Source: Candidatus Poribacteria bacterium
Lineage (GTDB): Bacteria; Poribacteria; WGA-4E; PCPOR2b
Direction: 5' to 3'
NCBI GenBank assembly: GCA_003635265.1
Contig: PYIZ01000010.1
Span: forward strand, 335,044 to 399,043
Length of the DNA: 64,000 nt
Part shown: piece by piece, positions 42,601 to 51,195 of the stretch
Layout of the letters: each line of letters opens with the position of its first letter
Numbering within the stretch: the first letter of the stretch is position 1
Translations under genes and position numbers: made by a program
Notes under the pieces: model-generated
The model's input: only the letters and a program-made list of their open reading frames with translations
Databases searched by the model: none
Told to the model about the DNA's origin: nothing

Positions 42601-43178
42601 TTGAATTGGATTCCGATCAGATCCGGGCGTACTACAGTCTCGGAAACACATATATCCGACAGGGGAGCGTCCAGAAAGGTGCCGAACTGATTAGAAAGTA
42701 CCAAAGTCTTAAACCCTATATGAATCTCGTTTCGCAGCTTGAAATTGCCCTCCAACAGAATCCAGACAGCCCCGAACGCTGGCATCAACTCGGGCGTGTG
42801 CATGCACAATACGGTAGGTTTGAAAAAGCTATCACATCTCTCGAACAATCCATCAAACTGGATCCAGACAACTGGGGAGTCTACAATATACTCGCGGTTT
42901 CTTACATGAGACTCAACCAGCTAGACAACATGCAGCGTGTGTGTGAAACCGCTGTCCGACTTGCTCCCAATGAACCGAAGGCACATAACACGCTCGGGAT
43001 GAGCTATTTCCTTCAAAGAAGGTATTCCGACGCGACACAGTCATTTACCACTGCTATTCGGCTCGATCCGCGCAACCCCGAGTACCACGAAAATCTCGGT
43101 GAGACATATAAACGGTTGGGAGAACCCAAAAAAGCCGCTCAAGAGTTCAGAATCGCCCGGCAACTCCGAGCAAGATAG
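39699..43178 (+). CDS. FG-GAP/ASPIC-UnbV protein with C-terminal TPRs
   Basis: 1159 residues. One membrane helix (about 35-55), a helical region with TPR-like pairs (about 60-260), an FG-GAP/VCBS beta-propeller of seven-plus repeats with D-N-D-G-x-L-D calcium motifs (about 275-680), an ASPIC/UnbV domain (about 685-775, GVRSNRSAIGARIHAK..GSFGANPLRQTIGLGK) and eight-plus TPRs (about 835-1155). Such proteins are surface or periplasmic, related to CRTAC1. It is five bases from the next ASPIC protein. Likely a binding scaffold; ligand unknown. Confidence 0.9.
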   Translation: MPIIKRNFNNPPHYLADFNLRIQVVQQSPIKSPLRIILCVLFALIVIGTSVVITRNVSADADTATANHQRMLATLKQIADQTAETNNYIGEGLARRLRRHLANLPIDSSGLDRWRLHTELGEAELRLGNEQAAIDQLTQAGRLLPQLRGQLSPLMANQTLFRLAVAYMRRGETQNCCPNQIGAASNPDSCILPLREGGIHSQQESSLQAITYLTEVLRNTTVELPLHLEARWLLNIAYMTVGGYPDHVPEPYLLPQEAFRSEEEMPRFANIAPHLGLDTFDLSGGAIVDDFDNDNYLDIVVSTWDPAGQIHFFRNNRDGTFSEQTEQAELAGLYGGLNLIQADYDNDDDVDILVLRGAWLEAAGQHPNSLLRNNGYGTFTDVTFDAGLGEVHYPTQTASWGDYDNDGNLDLYIGNESTETFNAPCQLFRNNGDGTFSDVAAEAGVENYGFTKSVIWGDYNGDRFLDLYVSNFKGANRLYRNNGNGTFTDVAEQLNVDLPMRSFPAWFWDFNNDGVLDLFASAYSAGISHLAANALGIAIGTPPSTAGPESRTSYHNRPDPGEGELPHLYRGDGQGNFKEVARQHNLVQPNAPMGSNFGDLDNDGYLDFYLGTGYPDYKNLMPSLMYRNRQGVDFADVTYAGGFGHLQKGHAVVFADLDNDGDQDIFEQMGGAFPGDGYSNVLYENPGLGNHFLTIKLVGVRSNRSAIGARIHAKIIENGEPRSIYKHVNSGGSFGANPLRQTIGLGKAEKIESLKIFWHTTGLTQTFHDVPLDQFIQITEGETQYTTLELERLKLGSKAQLGDKRSDVSQSHQMVHSVHASQPAAVDSEVSAFVEYYNRGLDLSKGENYLLAVESLKQAIQIDPSREEAHRLLGRIYLLYLAKTTSAIESFQTALKIDPENPSAHQMLGVAYFRRNQYPEAIQALRRAIELNPKVSPDYPYHPYYDLGMVYLKQSKFDDAITCFERAIELDSDQIRAYYSLGNTYIRQGSVQKGAELIRKYQSLKPYMNLVSQLEIALQQNPDSPERWHQLGRVHAQYGRFEKAITSLEQSIKLDPDNWGVYNILAVSYMRLNQLDNMQRVCETAVRLAPNEPKAHNTLGMSYFLQRRYSDATQSFTTAIRLDPRNPEYHENLGETYKRLGEPKKAAQEFRIARQLRAR

Positions 43179-43183
43179 AGAAC

Positions 43184-44827
43184 ATGAAAAGAAACCTAAA
43201 ATTCTGTTTTTTCTTCACACTCAAACTCCTCACCGCCGTTTCCCACGCCCAAATGGCGGTTCAATTTGTTGATATTACCACAGAGGCAGGGATCGCCTTC
43301 AAGCACGTAAACGGTGCCACCGATCGTAAGTTCTATCTCGAAACGATGGGTTCCGGCGCGGCTTTCTTGGACTACGATAACGACGGAGATTTAGACCTTT
43401 ACATCGTTAACGGTGCTCCATTACCCGGCTTCGAAACCACTGACCTACCAACAAATATCCTCTATCAAAACGACAGGAACGGGAGATTTAGCGATGTCAC
43501 TGCGGCAGCGGGCGTAGGAGATACCAGTTACGGCATGGGCTGCGTTGCCGCAGATTACGACAACGATGGCGACTCAGATTTGTATGTAACCAATTTCGGG
43601 GAAAATATTCTGTATCGAAACAACGGCGATGGCACGTTCAACGATGCGACCGCTCACGCCGGTGTGGGAAACGGAGAAAAATGGAGTTCGAGTTGCGCTT
43701 TCGTGGATTACAATCACGATGGTAACCTAGACCTCTATGTCGTCAACTACCTCGACTATGACATAGCGAAAGATCGAGATTGGCACGATCCCCGCGGACG
43801 GCGGATTTATTCCAATCCACAGGTCTACGCCGGCATCTCAGACACCCTGTACAGAAACAATGGCGACGGAACATTTACCGATGTCACAAGGCAGACTGGT
43901 GTTTATAACAGCGACGGCAAAGGACTCGGCGTTACCTGCGGGGATTACGACAACGATGGACGTATCGATATCTATGCCGCCAACGACACAACACCCAATT
44001 TTCTCTACCGCAATGTTGGCGATGGACGCTTTGTCGATATCGCTCCCTTCGCAGGCGCAGCGTACAACGAGCATGGTGTAGCAGAAGGCGGGATGGGGGT
44101 CGATTTTGGGGATTACAACAACGATGGCGCACTGGACATCTTCGTCACTAACTTCTCCAACGAAACAAATACACTCTACCACAACACCGCAGACGGTGCC
44201 CTAATCGACTTCACAAACATTGTAGGTCTGGGGGAAGTGAGTTTCCTAAAATTGGCTTTTGGAACAAAGTTCTTCGATGCGAACAATGACGGCGCATTAG
44301 ATCTCTTTGTCGCTAACGGCCACCTCTATCCAACGGAATCCGACGCGCTCGAATATGCACAAACAGACCAGCTTTTCATCAACGCAGGCGAGGGAACCTT
44401 TGTGGATCTCTCCGAGGAATCCGGTGAGTATTTCTCGACTAAAAGGGTGGGGCGTGGTGCCGCCTTTGGCGATTACGATAACGATGGCGACACCGATATT
44501 TTCGTGGTGAATCTGAATCAGGAAGGGGTGCTGCTCCGCAACGAAGGCGGAAACAGCCACAACTGGTTGATGATAAAAACCGTTGGGGTCAAAAGCAATC
44601 GCGATGGAATAGGTGCACGCATCGAAGTCACGACCTCTTCCCATATCCAGATGAAAGAGGTGCAAGCCGGATCAAGCTATCTTTCAGGACACGACCTGCG
44701 ACTCCTCTTTGGACTAGGGACAGAAAGAAAAGCAGAAGCGGTAAGAATTGACTGGCCCAGTGGGGCAGAACAAATCCTCAAGGACGTTGAAGCAAATCAA
44801 CTACTCATTATCACGGAGGACAACTAG
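43184..44827 (+). CDS. FG-GAP/ASPIC-UnbV (CRTAC1-like) secreted protein
   Basis: 547 residues with signal peptide (cleaved near SHAQ), the ITTEAGIAFKHVNGATDRKFYLETMGSGAAFLDYDNDGDLDLY opening common to this family, seven-plus FG-GAP repeats (D-Y-D-N-D-G-D), and a C-terminal ASPIC domain (TVGVKSNRDGIGARIEV). It lacks the TPR block of the upstream neighbour, which may provide partner binding. Five bases separate the two genes, so they form an operon. Confidence 0.92.
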   Translation: MKRNLKFCFFFTLKLLTAVSHAQMAVQFVDITTEAGIAFKHVNGATDRKFYLETMGSGAAFLDYDNDGDLDLYIVNGAPLPGFETTDLPTNILYQNDRNGRFSDVTAAAGVGDTSYGMGCVAADYDNDGDSDLYVTNFGENILYRNNGDGTFNDATAHAGVGNGEKWSSSCAFVDYNHDGNLDLYVVNYLDYDIAKDRDWHDPRGRRIYSNPQVYAGISDTLYRNNGDGTFTDVTRQTGVYNSDGKGLGVTCGDYDNDGRIDIYAANDTTPNFLYRNVGDGRFVDIAPFAGAAYNEHGVAEGGMGVDFGDYNNDGALDIFVTNFSNETNTLYHNTADGALIDFTNIVGLGEVSFLKLAFGTKFFDANNDGALDLFVANGHLYPTESDALEYAQTDQLFINAGEGTFVDLSEESGEYFSTKRVGRGAAFGDYDNDGDTDIFVVNLNQEGVLLRNEGGNSHNWLMIKTVGVKSNRDGIGARIEVTTSSHIQMKEVQAGSSYLSGHDLRLLFGLGTERKAEAVRIDWPSGAEQILKDVEANQLLIITEDN

Positions 44828-44841
44828 TCGCATCTCACGTT

Positions 44842-45909
44842 TCACAGTCTCCAAGGCACAGACACCCCAAGCTCATCTGCCAACTCTTCAAGAGTCACTA
44901 CTTGAGACTTATGGAGTGGAATACCGTTCGCACGGCGTTCTTGGGTGAGCTCCCACTCGATTTCACCGGGAAGCGTAACCCGATCAAAGCCCTTGCGCGG
45001 TTCCGCTTTGCGGGTTGTGCGAATCTGTTCGTCCATCTCCTCCTTAAATTGATCAACCGAGGTCAAACTCGCAATGTTGATAGCAAAGAAAAAGTGAGCA
45101 GTCGCAATTTTTTCGGGCGGTGCGTTCCGTCGATTGTACGCCTTATTGATCCCCATCAGTCCGCCACCCAATGGTCCACACAGCACATCCATAATAATGG
45201 CGAGCGCAGATCCTTTGGCCCCCGCAGCGGGCAAGATTGCTGCCACTTTTGACGGATCATCAGTCTCCTCCCCATTCTCGTCGAGTCCCCAGCCCAGAGG
45301 AATCTTCTGATTATACATCCGCGCGGTCCCAATCCTGCCGGCGGCCGCAGCACCACACGCCATATCCAACACAATTGGCGGTTCTTCGCCAACGGGGATG
45401 GCAAAAGCAAGCGCGTTGTTGCCGATTGAGTTGCTCCTCGCACCAAAGACCGCCACGTTCACGCCGCCTCCATTGGTGGTTGCAAAACCAATCATGTCGT
45501 GTTCAAGTGCGCGTATCGCATGACTGGAGGCAGCGCCGAAGTGATTGCTGTTCCGAACAACCACAATGCCGATCGAAGTTGTCCTCGCTTTTTCAATAGC
45601 AAGATTCATTCCGTGGATCGCGACAAGGTGCCCGAAACCTCGATCCCCATCGAGTAGGGCAGACGCAGGGTTATCTTCAAGCGTCTTAATGTCAGGATTC
45701 GGGTTGGTGCCCCCGCTTATCATTCCGCGTACATAGCCCGGCACACCGCGGGTGGCGTGTGAAGGAACGCCTCGCAAATCCATTAGCACCTGCATCTGAG
45801 CGATGGTATCGGCGTATTCTCGTGCAACACCCGCCTTTTGGTACAGTTGGCTACAGACCTGTTGGAGCTGGTCTGCGTTGACAATCGTTTCCTGTTCGCG
45901 TTGGTTCAT
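44842..45909 (-). CDS. Malate/L-lactate dehydrogenase family protein (Ldh2/MDH2)
   Basis: 355 residues from the ATG at 45909, which has GAGGAG six bases ahead; the frame's earlier start at 46020 reads into the Nudix gene and is unlikely. The NTPase-free Ldh2 fold is recognised by DLRGVPSHATRGVPGYVRGM, AIEKARTTSIGIVVVRNSNHFGAA and NTIGNNALAFAIP-like stretches. Members reduce or oxidise 2-hydroxy acids such as ureidoglycolate, lactate or sulfolactate with NAD(P). Fifth gene of a (-) operon (PhyH-EamA-Gfo/Idh-Nudix-Ldh2). Confidence 0.9.
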   Translation of the reverse strand: MNQREQETIVNADQLQQVCSQLYQKAGVAREYADTIAQMQVLMDLRGVPSHATRGVPGYVRGMISGGTNPNPDIKTLEDNPASALLDGDRGFGHLVAIHGMNLAIEKARTTSIGIVVVRNSNHFGAASSHAIRALEHDMIGFATTNGGGVNVAVFGARSNSIGNNALAFAIPVGEEPPIVLDMACGAAAAGRIGTARMYNQKIPLGWGLDENGEETDDPSKVAAILPAAGAKGSALAIIMDVLCGPLGGGLMGINKAYNRRNAPPEKIATAHFFFAINIASLTSVDQFKEEMDEQIRTTRKAEPRKGFDRVTLPGEIEWELTQERRANGIPLHKSQVVTLEELADELGVSVPWRL

Positions 45910-45940
45910 TTTAATCTCCTCATACATGAAAGTGGAACGT

Positions 45941-46414
45941 TCAAGGACGAATGTAAAGGTTATACGGACGATTAAGGTCATCAGGGTCGCCCTGATCCAG
46001 CAGCATGTTTGGTGTCCCACTCAAAACACACCGAGCCACCCACCGATTGAGCGCAGGTATTTCGTCTGACGAAAACGCTTCGATATCTTCAAGGGTAAAG
46101 TATCCCGCGGCATCGACCTCGCGGCCATCGGGAGTGGGATCGTGTGATTCAATCGGCGTCAGTCCGAAAATGAGGTAAGTTGAGTTATCGCCTTCCTTCA
46201 CACGGTGGCGCACCCCAAGTAGTCCATCAACCGCTGCGCGGATATGGGTTTCTTCGTAGATCTCCCGCACCACCCCGTCATGTGCACATTCCTCCGGTTT
46301 GACATATCCGCCCGGAATCTGCCACATCTTGGCGCCGTAGGCATGGTGAACCAAGAGTAGCTGTCCCTGCCGGACGACTGCGCCACCGACACCGAGGGTA
46401 AACTTCCACTCCAT
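45941..46414 (-). CDS. Nudix hydrolase
   Basis: 157 residues with a complete Nudix box GGYVKPEECAHDGVVREIYEE followed by T-H-I (G-x5-E-x7-R-E-x2-E-E). It hydrolyses nucleoside diphosphate derivatives; the substrate is unknown. Lies 31 bases upstream of the Ldh2 gene and 54 downstream of the Gfo/Idh gene. Confidence 0.95.
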   Translation of the reverse strand: MEWKFTLGVGGAVVRQGQLLLVHHAYGAKMWQIPGGYVKPEECAHDGVVREIYEETHIRAAVDGLLGVRHRVKEGDNSTYLIFGLTPIESHDPTPDGREVDAAGYFTLEDIEAFSSDEIPALNRWVARCVLSGTPNMLLDQGDPDDLNRPYNLYIRP

Positions 46415-46468
46415 ACGCTTTCCTTTTCCTCACCATTTCAGGCGAAATGCAGACTTCCAAATCGGGGG

Positions 46469-47674
46469 TTAAATCCCCCATCGTTCATTAATCTCGTCCT
46501 GATATCCTGTCACCCTGTCGTTGTAGACATCATCGAATTTCACCGCCTGACCGATCCACCCCGATTCATAAATAGCGTTGCAGACCGCCTGCGCTTTCAA
46601 GCCATCAACCCCGTCAAGTTCCGGTCTACGACGTGTGCGAACGGCATCCAGAAAATCGTAGACTTCAAGCATCACTCCTTCCGTGATGCCGTGCGGGAAC
46701 AATCGCTCTTTTTCTTCTGGGTTCAGGTTTGCCATGTAGGTGCTTTGTAATGCCTCCGGATCTTGTGTGCTCCCGTCCCATAGCTGCAACTCAGGCGATT
46801 GTGGGTATCCACCGGTGCTGTAGATGGAACCGAGGCTGCCGTGATAGCTGTTATACCCGATACTGCGTCCCGGGGCGGCGCCGGTGTTGACCCACTGACC
46901 GATGACTCCACTCTTAAATGTTATCGTTGCAAGTGCGGTGTCCTCGACAGTTTGCGGCACGTAATTGCCGTCCGAATCTTTGAACTGGTATTGACTCAAA
47001 TTCTCCGACCGGGCGTAAATTTCATCGGGTTCGCCGTAGAAATAGATGAGCAGATCTATGTAGTGCACGCCACCATCAATGATCCCGTTTCCGCCGCCCG
47101 TGAGTTTATCTCTCCGCCATGTCGTCATTTCATCGCGCAAGAGATTTTCGGGATCGTTGTTAACACCACTGACACTCTGTCGGAAAAACATACGAGGCTC
47201 GCCAATCCGTTTTTCTTGGTTGATCAGCCACTCAACAGTGCGCGGTCCGACCCATCGTCGCACCTGCTCTGCGGTGGCAAGGATACGATCGTGCGCTTCT
47301 GCGCCCTTGATCATCTTCCAACCCGCACGGACCGTTACTCCGAGCGGTTTCTCAACGATTACGTCAACCCCCGCTTCAAAGCAAGCAATCGCAAGCGTGT
47401 GATGTAGGAAATGAGGCCCGCAGATGTCAGCGGCAGTCAATGTCTCCTGTGCTAGCATCCTATCAATGTCGTCATAGACCTTGGGTTCCACGCCATCTTG
47501 CACCTCGGCAGCCCTCGCAGCAAAGCCCTTCGCCCGGTCTATATCAACATCACACATCGCGACAAAATCGAATATATCAATGCCGAGATTTTTCAGCCCA
47601 ATGTAGGCGTTCAGATGCGCACCTGCCATCCCGCCACAACCGATGATCGCCAATCGGACCTTGTCTGTTTGCAT
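46469..47674 (-). CDS. Gfo/Idh/MocA family oxidoreductase
   Basis: 401 residues. The Rossmann nucleotide site is RLAIIGCGGMAGAHLNAYIGL, and the E-K-P-L-G-V-T-V motif that positions the catalytic Lys is present. These enzymes act on sugars and inositols with NAD(P). The neighbours (sugar isomerase, MurQ, EamA carrier) suggest carbohydrate catabolism. Confidence 0.93.
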   Translation of the reverse strand: MQTDKVRLAIIGCGGMAGAHLNAYIGLKNLGIDIFDFVAMCDVDIDRAKGFAARAAEVQDGVEPKVYDDIDRMLAQETLTAADICGPHFLHHTLAIACFEAGVDVIVEKPLGVTVRAGWKMIKGAEAHDRILATAEQVRRWVGPRTVEWLINQEKRIGEPRMFFRQSVSGVNNDPENLLRDEMTTWRRDKLTGGGNGIIDGGVHYIDLLIYFYGEPDEIYARSENLSQYQFKDSDGNYVPQTVEDTALATITFKSGVIGQWVNTGAAPGRSIGYNSYHGSLGSIYSTGGYPQSPELQLWDGSTQDPEALQSTYMANLNPEEKERLFPHGITEGVMLEVYDFLDAVRTRRRPELDGVDGLKAQAVCNAIYESGWIGQAVKFDDVYNDRVTGYQDEINERWGI

Positions 47675-47724
47675 ACAGTCCTCCTAACTTGGATTTTCGT
47701 ATCCTTGTTTTTGTCTTTCAATGC

Positions 47725-48621
47725 TCATCTTTTGTTGACAAGATAGATTCCATAAGCGACCAAGCAGGCACCCACAATCAGCGCGAAACCGATCTCGTCG
47801 CCCAAGAGCAGATAGCTTAACACTACACCGAACAACGGCGTTACAAAGAAAAGAACAACCAACCTGCTCGGACTATACTTCTCAAGGATCGATGTCCAAG
47901 AGACAAAGCAGAACCCAGCGATGACGATACCTTGATAAAAAATCGCGCTCACGCCGGAAACCGTAAAGTGAAAGTTAGCATCCCTCTCCAAGAACAAGCT
48001 CGAAACAACAAAACATGGGATGCTAAAAACCATTAACCAGAATAGTAGCCGATACGGGTGGATGGACTGGATGATGAGTTTGGTAACCACTGTTCGAAGA
48101 CCTAACAGACAACCACTCAGCAAGACGATGAGGTCCCCGCGCAGGTAATCGTGCGAGTCAAATTTCAGATCGCCTCCGAAAGTCAGAAGGACACCACCAA
48201 ATGCAAGGGTAATCCCAACTGTCTTCCTGACCGAGAGCCGATCCCCCGGCACCCAGAAATGGGCGAACAACGCAGTAAAGAATGGGTATGTGCTGATGAA
48301 AACCGTCGAACGGGACGCTTCTGTGATTTGCGTTCCGAGGTTCAGTGTGCTAATTTGCAGCGTGAAAATCAGCGACACAAAAATCAGTGGGAGCAACTCG
48401 CCCGGATTCATGCGAAGCCGAACCCGCTGATGTAACGACCACAACGTAATCGCCGCAAATCCGAGGAGAAAGCGCATCGTCGCAAGTGCGAAGGGCGGAA
48501 CGTCCTGCAAACCGATTTTAATCGAAACCGAGTTCCCACCCCAGAGCAAGCCAAGTAACAGGACCAATGCAATGATCCTAGCACTTGGTCGGTCAGCGGC
48601 GATTTCAGGTTTTTGATCCAT
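47725..48621 (-). CDS. EamA/DMT family transporter
   Basis: 298 residues in about ten hydrophobic helices with two EamA repeats (LGLLWGGNSVSIKIGLQDVPP and ITLAFGGVLLTF are typical elements). An inner-membrane metabolite exporter/importer of unknown specificity, 50 bases upstream of the Gfo/Idh gene. Confidence 0.9.
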   Translation of the reverse strand: MDQKPEIAADRPSARIIALVLLLGLLWGGNSVSIKIGLQDVPPFALATMRFLLGFAAITLWSLHQRVRLRMNPGELLPLIFVSLIFTLQISTLNLGTQITEASRSTVFISTYPFFTALFAHFWVPGDRLSVRKTVGITLAFGGVLLTFGGDLKFDSHDYLRGDLIVLLSGCLLGLRTVVTKLIIQSIHPYRLLFWLMVFSIPCFVVSSLFLERDANFHFTVSGVSAIFYQGIVIAGFCFVSWTSILEKYSPSRLVVLFFVTPLFGVVLSYLLLGDEIGFALIVGACLVAYGIYLVNKR

Positions 48622-48679
48622 CTCTTCTCGCGCTTCTTTCCTCTACGTTCCAAATTCTAATCGAATATCCCAATGCCCC

Positions 48680-49480
48680 TCAGTCATAATTACTTGGTCG
48701 ATGGTCACCTAGCAATCGTCGTTGTCGTGGTGTTGCCTGTGCGAGAATCGCCTCATCAAACTGAAACTTGTTGAGATAAGGCGGAAATTTCTGTGTAATC
48801 ATCCGCTTGGCGTAATGTACCTGCAATAGATAACGGTCCTGATCGCTCGTATTCGCAGAACCCCGGTGCCACACCTCGCTTCGGAACATAACGACATCGC
48901 CGGCGTTACACAGGATACTATGATCGCCAACCCCTTTCCACTCGACATCGCCGTCGGGACCACGTCCTGCCTGATGACTCCCCGGAATGAACTTTGTCGG
49001 TCCCAGCTCCTCATACAGGTCATCAAGATAAAAATGGGCGGTCGTGATAAAAATTGGAACCTTCACCCGCGGATCTGCCAACACCTCCGCAGGCAGGCTA
49101 ATCGGCAGCCAATCGGTATGTAAGTTCTGATCCGGACGCCCGGGGCCCGTGGTCCACGCTGTCATCCCAATAACATGGCAGTCCTCGCCGTGTATCGCCT
49201 CTCCCAACTCAATAATCTCCGGCTTGTCTAGATATTGCAGAAAAACAGCATCCCGATTGAAGGCATTGTTGATATGCTTATTGAGAAAACCTCCGTTTTC
49301 AGGTGTATTGTGTCTATCAAAACTTTCCGGGATCTGCGTCAGCCGATCCATAGCGTCTCGCAGTTCAGCGATCTCCTCGGCGTTAAGGACCCCAGGGAAA
49401 TAGACAAACCCGTCTTCCTCTATCGCCCTGACCCGACCTTCCAAATCTGGATATGTAACAAGTGGTAGTACGTCAGCCAT
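48680..49480 (-). CDS. Phytanoyl-CoA dioxygenase family protein (PhyH)
   Basis: 266 residues with H-x-D in LHTDWLPISLP and the distal His in VWHRGSANTSDQDRY. GGAGG sits seven bases ahead of the ATG. First gene of the (-) operon that ends in Ldh2, so its hydroxylation may be the first step of a catabolic route. Substrate unknown. Confidence 0.9.
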   Translation of the reverse strand: MADVLPLVTYPDLEGRVRAIEEDGFVYFPGVLNAEEIAELRDAMDRLTQIPESFDRHNTPENGGFLNKHINNAFNRDAVFLQYLDKPEIIELGEAIHGEDCHVIGMTAWTTGPGRPDQNLHTDWLPISLPAEVLADPRVKVPIFITTAHFYLDDLYEELGPTKFIPGSHQAGRGPDGDVEWKGVGDHSILCNAGDVVMFRSEVWHRGSANTSDQDRYLLQVHYAKRMITQKFPPYLNKFQFDEAILAQATPRQRRLLGDHRPSNYD

Positions 49481-49591
49481 CTATTTATTCCTCCTATCCT
49501 CATGTTTTTGGATTACCTCACCCAAGTCAATATAGCATAAAGTCGGTGTCACGATTCGGTGGCCACGCCTCCTACCGTATGCTTGTGTAGG

Positions 49592-49609
49592 CGGGAATTC
49601 CAATTCCCG
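49592..49609. repeat. Short palindrome CGGGAATT-CC-AATTCCCG
   Basis: Perfect 8-bp stem in the 224-base gap between the orphan at 49705 and the PhyH gene. No ribosome site or credible frame is seen here. Confidence 0.4.
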
Positions 49610-49704
49610 ACTATTGCGTCGGTTGCTGACGCTTGCAATATTAGCTGGGTTCTGTTGGCATATAATCAATTGCACCAATTTTGATGTACCTGACTTATCC
49701 CTCA

Positions 49705-50145
49705 CTATAATGTCCTAGCTATTCCGATGTAGGACGTGATTACTTTTTGATCGGAGTTGTCATATTGTATATAGATACATTTATAACCCTCTTGTTCGTT
49801 ATACCAATCATTGTATATGATAAAATGATTTTGAATCTTTGCATCATTATCCTCTATGATTACGAAGCTATTTGGTCTCTTTATAACATCGCAAGTCACC
49901 TCTTCCTTTGTTACGATATTTCTCATTAATGCTTTGTCCTCGCTTATTAACTTAAACCTCAATTGACCAGGTTTGTACTTATCCAAGTCGTTATTTATGG
50001 ACAAAGCATTTTCCTCATCAAAAGACAAAGATTGACCTGATACGGAAAAAAACTGGAAGAACCTATATTTATCAACTTTTGTATGAACTATTTGCGTAAA
50101 TATTAAACATAAAACAACTACTACTATCGGTTTTATATATTTCAT
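49705..50145 (-). CDS. AT-rich exported protein of unknown function
   Basis: 146 residues with a signal peptide (MKYIKPIVVVVLCLIFTQIV) and a beta-rich, Asn/Asp/Tyr-rich body (e.g. IYNDWYNEQEGYKCIYIQYDN). Its codons are clearly more AT-rich than those of the neighbours, a sign of transfer. No domain recognised. Confidence 0.65.
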   Translation of the reverse strand: MKYIKPIVVVVLCLIFTQIVHTKVDKYRFFQFFSVSGQSLSFDEENALSINNDLDKYKPGQLRFKLISEDKALMRNIVTKEEVTCDVIKRPNSFVIIEDNDAKIQNHFIIYNDWYNEQEGYKCIYIQYDNSDQKVITSYIGIARTL

Positions 50146-50244
50146 CTACTTTCCCTTATAAGCCTTTCTAGGACATGTTGACATTTGAAAATTGAGCCAA
50201 TATTGATGGCCTTCGGACGCATTACCTCAGTGATTTAAGACAAA

Positions 50245-50266
50245 GGGAACGGAGATCTCCGTTCCC
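50245..50266. repeat. 22-bp perfect palindrome
   Basis: An exact self-complementary stretch with arms GGGAACGGAGA and TCTCCGTTCCC and no loop, between the orphan and the sugar isomerase. Could be a regulator site or terminator stem. Confidence 0.5.
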
Positions 50267-50395
50267 TACTGAAGTGCGTGAGTCCTAATAAACATAGCCT
50301 TGCCAAGGATCGTCGCTGATTTTACCGACTCTGCTACGCAGTGTCAACACTTTTTTGGGGACACGGCACCATAGCCCATCTCTTGAAATACAACC

Positions 50396-51160
50396 CTAAT
50401 CCATTATCCCAATACTCTTGAGATAAGCCACAGATTGCTCCATTCGCGCCTGTACACCTGCCTCATCAATATCTTCGCCTTCGATCCCTTCCAACTCCAT
50501 CGCGCAGGGACCGTAGAACCCGGCGTCGTTCAAGATCTGAAACACCCCTTTGAAATCGACTACGCCCTCACCGAGCGCGGGAAAGTGCCACGTCCGATAC
50601 CCGCCGTTGGTATCCTTGAGGTGGACAGCACCAACATGATTGATGATTTTCCTTAACTCCCCGACGGCGGTAACGTTATGATTGTAGAAATAGACATTGC
50701 CGGTGTCGAAGTTAATGCAAATGTTTGGGTGATTTACCCCTTGCATGGTTTCAAGGGCGACATCAGCGTTGTGCGCCAAATCGAGGTGCGTTTCCAAGCA
50801 GACCTTGATCCCAAGCGGCGCAGCATTCTCACCAATCTGCCTCAGCCGTTCATAGATGACATTGCGATCATGATCCCCGGCATGGGCACTGGTAAAGATA
50901 ACCTTCACACCGACTTGCTCTGCCGCGTCCAAGCACGCCTGAAAGTCTGAGACGATGTTTTCATCCTGAACATCGCAACCGGCAGCAACACTGGTCGCCG
51001 TGAGTCCGTGGGACTTCAACTCAGCTAGTACATTATCGACATCCCCCGGCGCAGGCGCAGCGATCTCGACGTTGGTCAACCCAATTTTCGCAAGATGCGA
51101 ATACGCACCGTCGTGATATTTCCCATAACTATTCAAATTACATGCTACTATATTTCTCAT
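50396..51160 (-). CDS. Sugar phosphate isomerase/epimerase (AP endonuclease 2-like TIM barrel)
   Basis: 254 residues starting MRNIVACNLNSYGKYHDGAY. Metal-binding residues typical of the family occur in VCLETHLDLAHN, NICINFDTGN, AVHLKDTNGGYRTW and GPCAMELEG. It probably isomerises or dehydrates a sugar acid or inositol derivative. Next to MurQ and upstream of a catabolic operon. Confidence 0.92.
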   Translation of the reverse strand: MRNIVACNLNSYGKYHDGAYSHLAKIGLTNVEIAAPAPGDVDNVLAELKSHGLTATSVAAGCDVQDENIVSDFQACLDAAEQVGVKVIFTSAHAGDHDRNVIYERLRQIGENAAPLGIKVCLETHLDLAHNADVALETMQGVNHPNICINFDTGNVYFYNHNVTAVGELRKIINHVGAVHLKDTNGGYRTWHFPALGEGVVDFKGVFQILNDAGFYGPCAMELEGIEGEDIDEAGVQARMEQSVAYLKSIGIMD

Positions 51161-51195
51161 AATTGTGTCTCCTGATAAAAAATTTATCCGTTGAG

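Noticed and set aside
45910-46020. Longer N-terminus for the Ldh2 protein
   Set aside because: It overlaps the Nudix gene 3' end and has no ribosome site, whereas ATG 45909 has GAGGAG.
49481-49705. 74-codon open frame (-)
   Set aside because: Contains a palindromic repeat, no ribosome site and no domain; fortuitous between two genes.
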